DNA of 7,808 bases from Oscillospiraceae bacterium. Its GTDB lineage: Bacteria; Bacillota; Clostridia; Oscillospirales; Oscillospiraceae. This document shows positions 6,221 to 7,808 of the stretch, piece after piece. The notes below the pieces were generated by a model. It ran no database searches. It worked only from the letters and a program-made list of their open reading frames with translations, and was not told the origin of the DNA. Position 1 is the stretch's first letter. Each line of letters starts with the position of its first letter. A program made the position numbers and the translations under genes. The DNA lies in contig WQVW01000067.1 of NCBI GenBank assembly GCA_009785655.1, forward strand, positions 1 through 7,808, written 5' to 3'.

Positions 6221-7808
6221 TTAGCCATACGAATCACTGTCGGCAAAAATCGAAACGCCCCGGCTCTGTTTATCGCGGGAAAATTCCCTTATCGTGTGCG
6301 CGATGGTATCTCGCACCTGCTTTGTGTTCTCGCAGCTGATAAGCAGCCTGTATCTGTATCTGTTGTTGACCTTCGGCACCGGCGCGGGTGCCGGTCCCAG
6401 CAGCTTGATGCCGCTGTCACCACCAAAATACCCCAGCAGCGCCCCGCGGATTCTGGATACGGCGGACAAAACCGCTGTCTCATCAATGCCGGTGGCGACA
6501 AGTGTAAACAGATCCCGCACCGGCGGTGAGCCTAATGCTTGCCGTAAGACTATTTCGCCCTCATAAAACCCGTCATAGTCCTGTCTTGATGCCAGTGAGA
6601 TCACTTCATGCGCCGGCGTAAAGGTCTGTATAACAGCCCTGCCCGGCTTGTCGCCCCTGCCTGCCCTGCCGACAACTTGGGTGATCAGCGAAAACGTTTT
6701 CTCATGCGCGCGATAGTCGTTCATATAAAGCGACATATCAGCCAATAGCACCCCGACAAGCGTGACGTTTTCAAAATCCAGTCCTTTCGTCACCATCTGT
6801 GTGCCGAGCAATATGGGCGTTTTCTCCTCCCTAAAGCGTGAGAGCAGTTTATCATGTGAGTTCGACTGCGACACGGTGTCGGTATCCATACGGATGACCG
6901 GGATTCCCGGAAAAAGTGCTTGCAATTCAGTTTCGACCTTCTGCGTACCCGCACCGATGAACTTCAGCTTTCCATAACAGGACGGGCATTCATCAGGAAG
7001 CGGTAGCGAGTATCCGCAATAGTGACACAGAAGCCGCGAGTTTGTTGCGTGATATGTCATCGCCACACTGCATCGATGACACTCATATGTAAATCCGCAT
7101 TCACCGCAGGCAACCAATGGATTCATGCCCCGGCGATTCAGAAACAATATACTCTGCTCACCGGCTTCGATATTCCGCGTGAGTTCCTGATGCAACACCG
7201 CACTTATTGAGCCACCGTTGCCGCTTTTCAGTTCCTGCTTCATGTCCGCGATGATAACGGACGGCAACTCCTTTTCATTATACCTGTTTTCTATGCGAAA
7301 AAACTTGTATTTCCCCGCCCGTGCATTAAACATGCTTTCAACCGATGGCGTCGCGGATCCCAGCAGCAGCAATCCACCGGCACGGGCAATACGGTATTTG
7401 GCGATCTCACGCGCGTGATAGCGCGGACTGTTTTCTGATTTATATGTATGTTCCTGCTCTTCGTCAAGTACGATCAACCCCAAATTCTCCAGCGGCGCGA
7501 AGACTGCCGAACGCGTCCCGACAACCACGCGCACCCCATGGAGTTTGATGCGCTTCCACTCGTCATATCGTTCACCCACACTCAACGCACTGTGCAGAAC
7601 GGCGACGCTGTCCCCAAAATGGGACATAAAAACACTCATCATTTGCGGCGTCAGCGCAATTTCAGGCACCAGAACGATCGCGGTTTTGCCGCGTTCCAAT
7701 GCCGCTTCGATAAGCTTTATATACACCAGCGTCTTCCCGCTACCTGTGACGCCTTGTAACAATGCCGCTTCCGGCGTTTCGCTTGTAAGCAGTGGAACCA
7801 GTCCGTCG
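6221..7808 (-). CDS. priA: Primosomal protein N' / replication restart helicase PriA, 5' part cut by window edge
   Basis: Superfamily 2, 3'-5' DNA helicase that recognises stalled forks and reloads the replisome. The open frame runs into the right edge (last full codon 7805-7807), giving 528 residues. The N-terminal 200-300, holding the 3' DNA-end-binding and winged-helix domains, lie outside. Visible in order: Walker A GVTGSGKT (7730-7753), LVPEIALTPQ, motif II DEEQEHTYK (from 7465), GSATPS, then eight cysteines in four pairs (6977-7108: CGEC, CHRC, CHYC, CPSC) that bind two zinc ions in the PriA-specific insertion, followed by GTQMVTKGLDF and QVVGRAGRG (6653-6679) and the C-terminal domain with GPAPAPVPKVNNRYRYR. 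The zinc insertion and the KGLDF wording exclude RecG and other helicases. A TTG codon at 7762 is not the true start: coding continues upstream and the Walker A motif lies only three codons after it. The gene ends 144 bases before def. Confidence 0.97.
   Translation of the reverse strand, partial: DGLVPLLTSETPEAALLQGVTGSGKTLVYIKLIEAALERGKTAIVLVPEIALTPQMMSVFMSHFGDSVAVLHSALSVGERYDEWKRIKLHGVRVVVGTRSAVFAPLENLGLIVLDEEQEHTYKSENSPRYHAREIAKYRIARAGGLLLLGSATPSVESMFNARAGKYKFFRIENRYNEKELPSVIIADMKQELKSGNGGSISAVLHQELTRNIEAGEQSILFLNRRGMNPLVACGECGFTYECHRCSVAMTYHATNSRLLCHYCGYSLPLPDECPSCYGKLKFIGAGTQKVETELQALFPGIPVIRMDTDTVSQSNSHDKLLSRFREEKTPILLGTQMVTKGLDFENVTLVGVLLADMSLYMNDYRAHEKTFSLITQVVGRAGRGDKPGRAVIQTFTPAHEVISLASRQDYDGFYEGEIVLRQALGSPPVRDLFTLVATGIDETAVLSAVSRIRGALLGYFGGDSGIKLLGPAPAPVPKVNNRYRYRLLISCENTKQVRDTIAHTIREFSRDKQSRGVSIFADSDSYG

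Noticed and set aside
7760..7762. TTG as the start codon of PriA
   Set aside because: The frame stays open upstream to the window edge, with plausible coding residues, and the helicase Walker A motif follows at once; a PriA starting here would lack its DNA-binding N-terminal domains.
1..7808. Mobile element, CRISPR array, defence system or other novel system
   Set aside because: No transposase, integrase, regular repeat array, tRNA or toxin-antitoxin pair is present; nearly every base belongs to a recognised housekeeping gene in one direction.

Overview
The window is one densely packed, single-direction (minus-strand) gene cluster from what looks like a bacterium of the Clostridia, most probably near the Oscillospiraceae/Ruminococcaceae. 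This rests on gene order (priA, def, fmt, rsmB, rlmN, PP2C phosphatase, PASTA kinase), protein wording typical of that group (kinase N-terminus, phosphatase start MELWGIT, PriA motif II written DEEQ), good AGGAG-type ribosome binding sites and a roughly balanced base composition judged by eye. The taxonomic placement is inference.

In transcription order, from the right edge leftwards: the C-terminal two thirds of primosomal helicase PriA (6221-7808, running off the right edge); a 144-base non-coding gap (6077-6220), the only sizeable one; peptide deformylase (5549-6076); methionyl-tRNA formyltransferase (4638-5552); the 16S rRNA m5C967 methyltransferase RsmB (3310-4647); the 23S rRNA/tRNA m2A methyltransferase RlmN (2285-3313); a PP2C-type phosphatase (1513-2247); and a PrkC/PknB-type membrane Ser/Thr kinase with PASTA repeats (1-1497, running off the left edge). 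Junctions from def to the kinase are 4-base ATGA overlaps (def/fmt, rsmB/rlmN), a 10-base overlap (fmt/rsmB) and gaps of 37 and 15 bases, so these six genes are very probably one operon. There is no plus-strand gene.

The genes form a housekeeping module. PriA restarts replication forks. Fmt adds the formyl group to initiator Met-tRNA and Def removes it from new proteins. RsmB and RlmN modify the ribosome. The phosphatase and kinase form a reversible signalling switch, with the PASTA repeats outside the cell expected to sense peptidoglycan fragments or lipid II.

I found no previously undescribed system. The points worth a second look are small: two degenerate hairpins in the priA-def gap that resemble a worn interspersed palindromic repeat, start-codon decisions for the phosphatase and kinase, a possible hairpin over the phosphatase ribosome binding site, and a five-proline run in the kinase linker.
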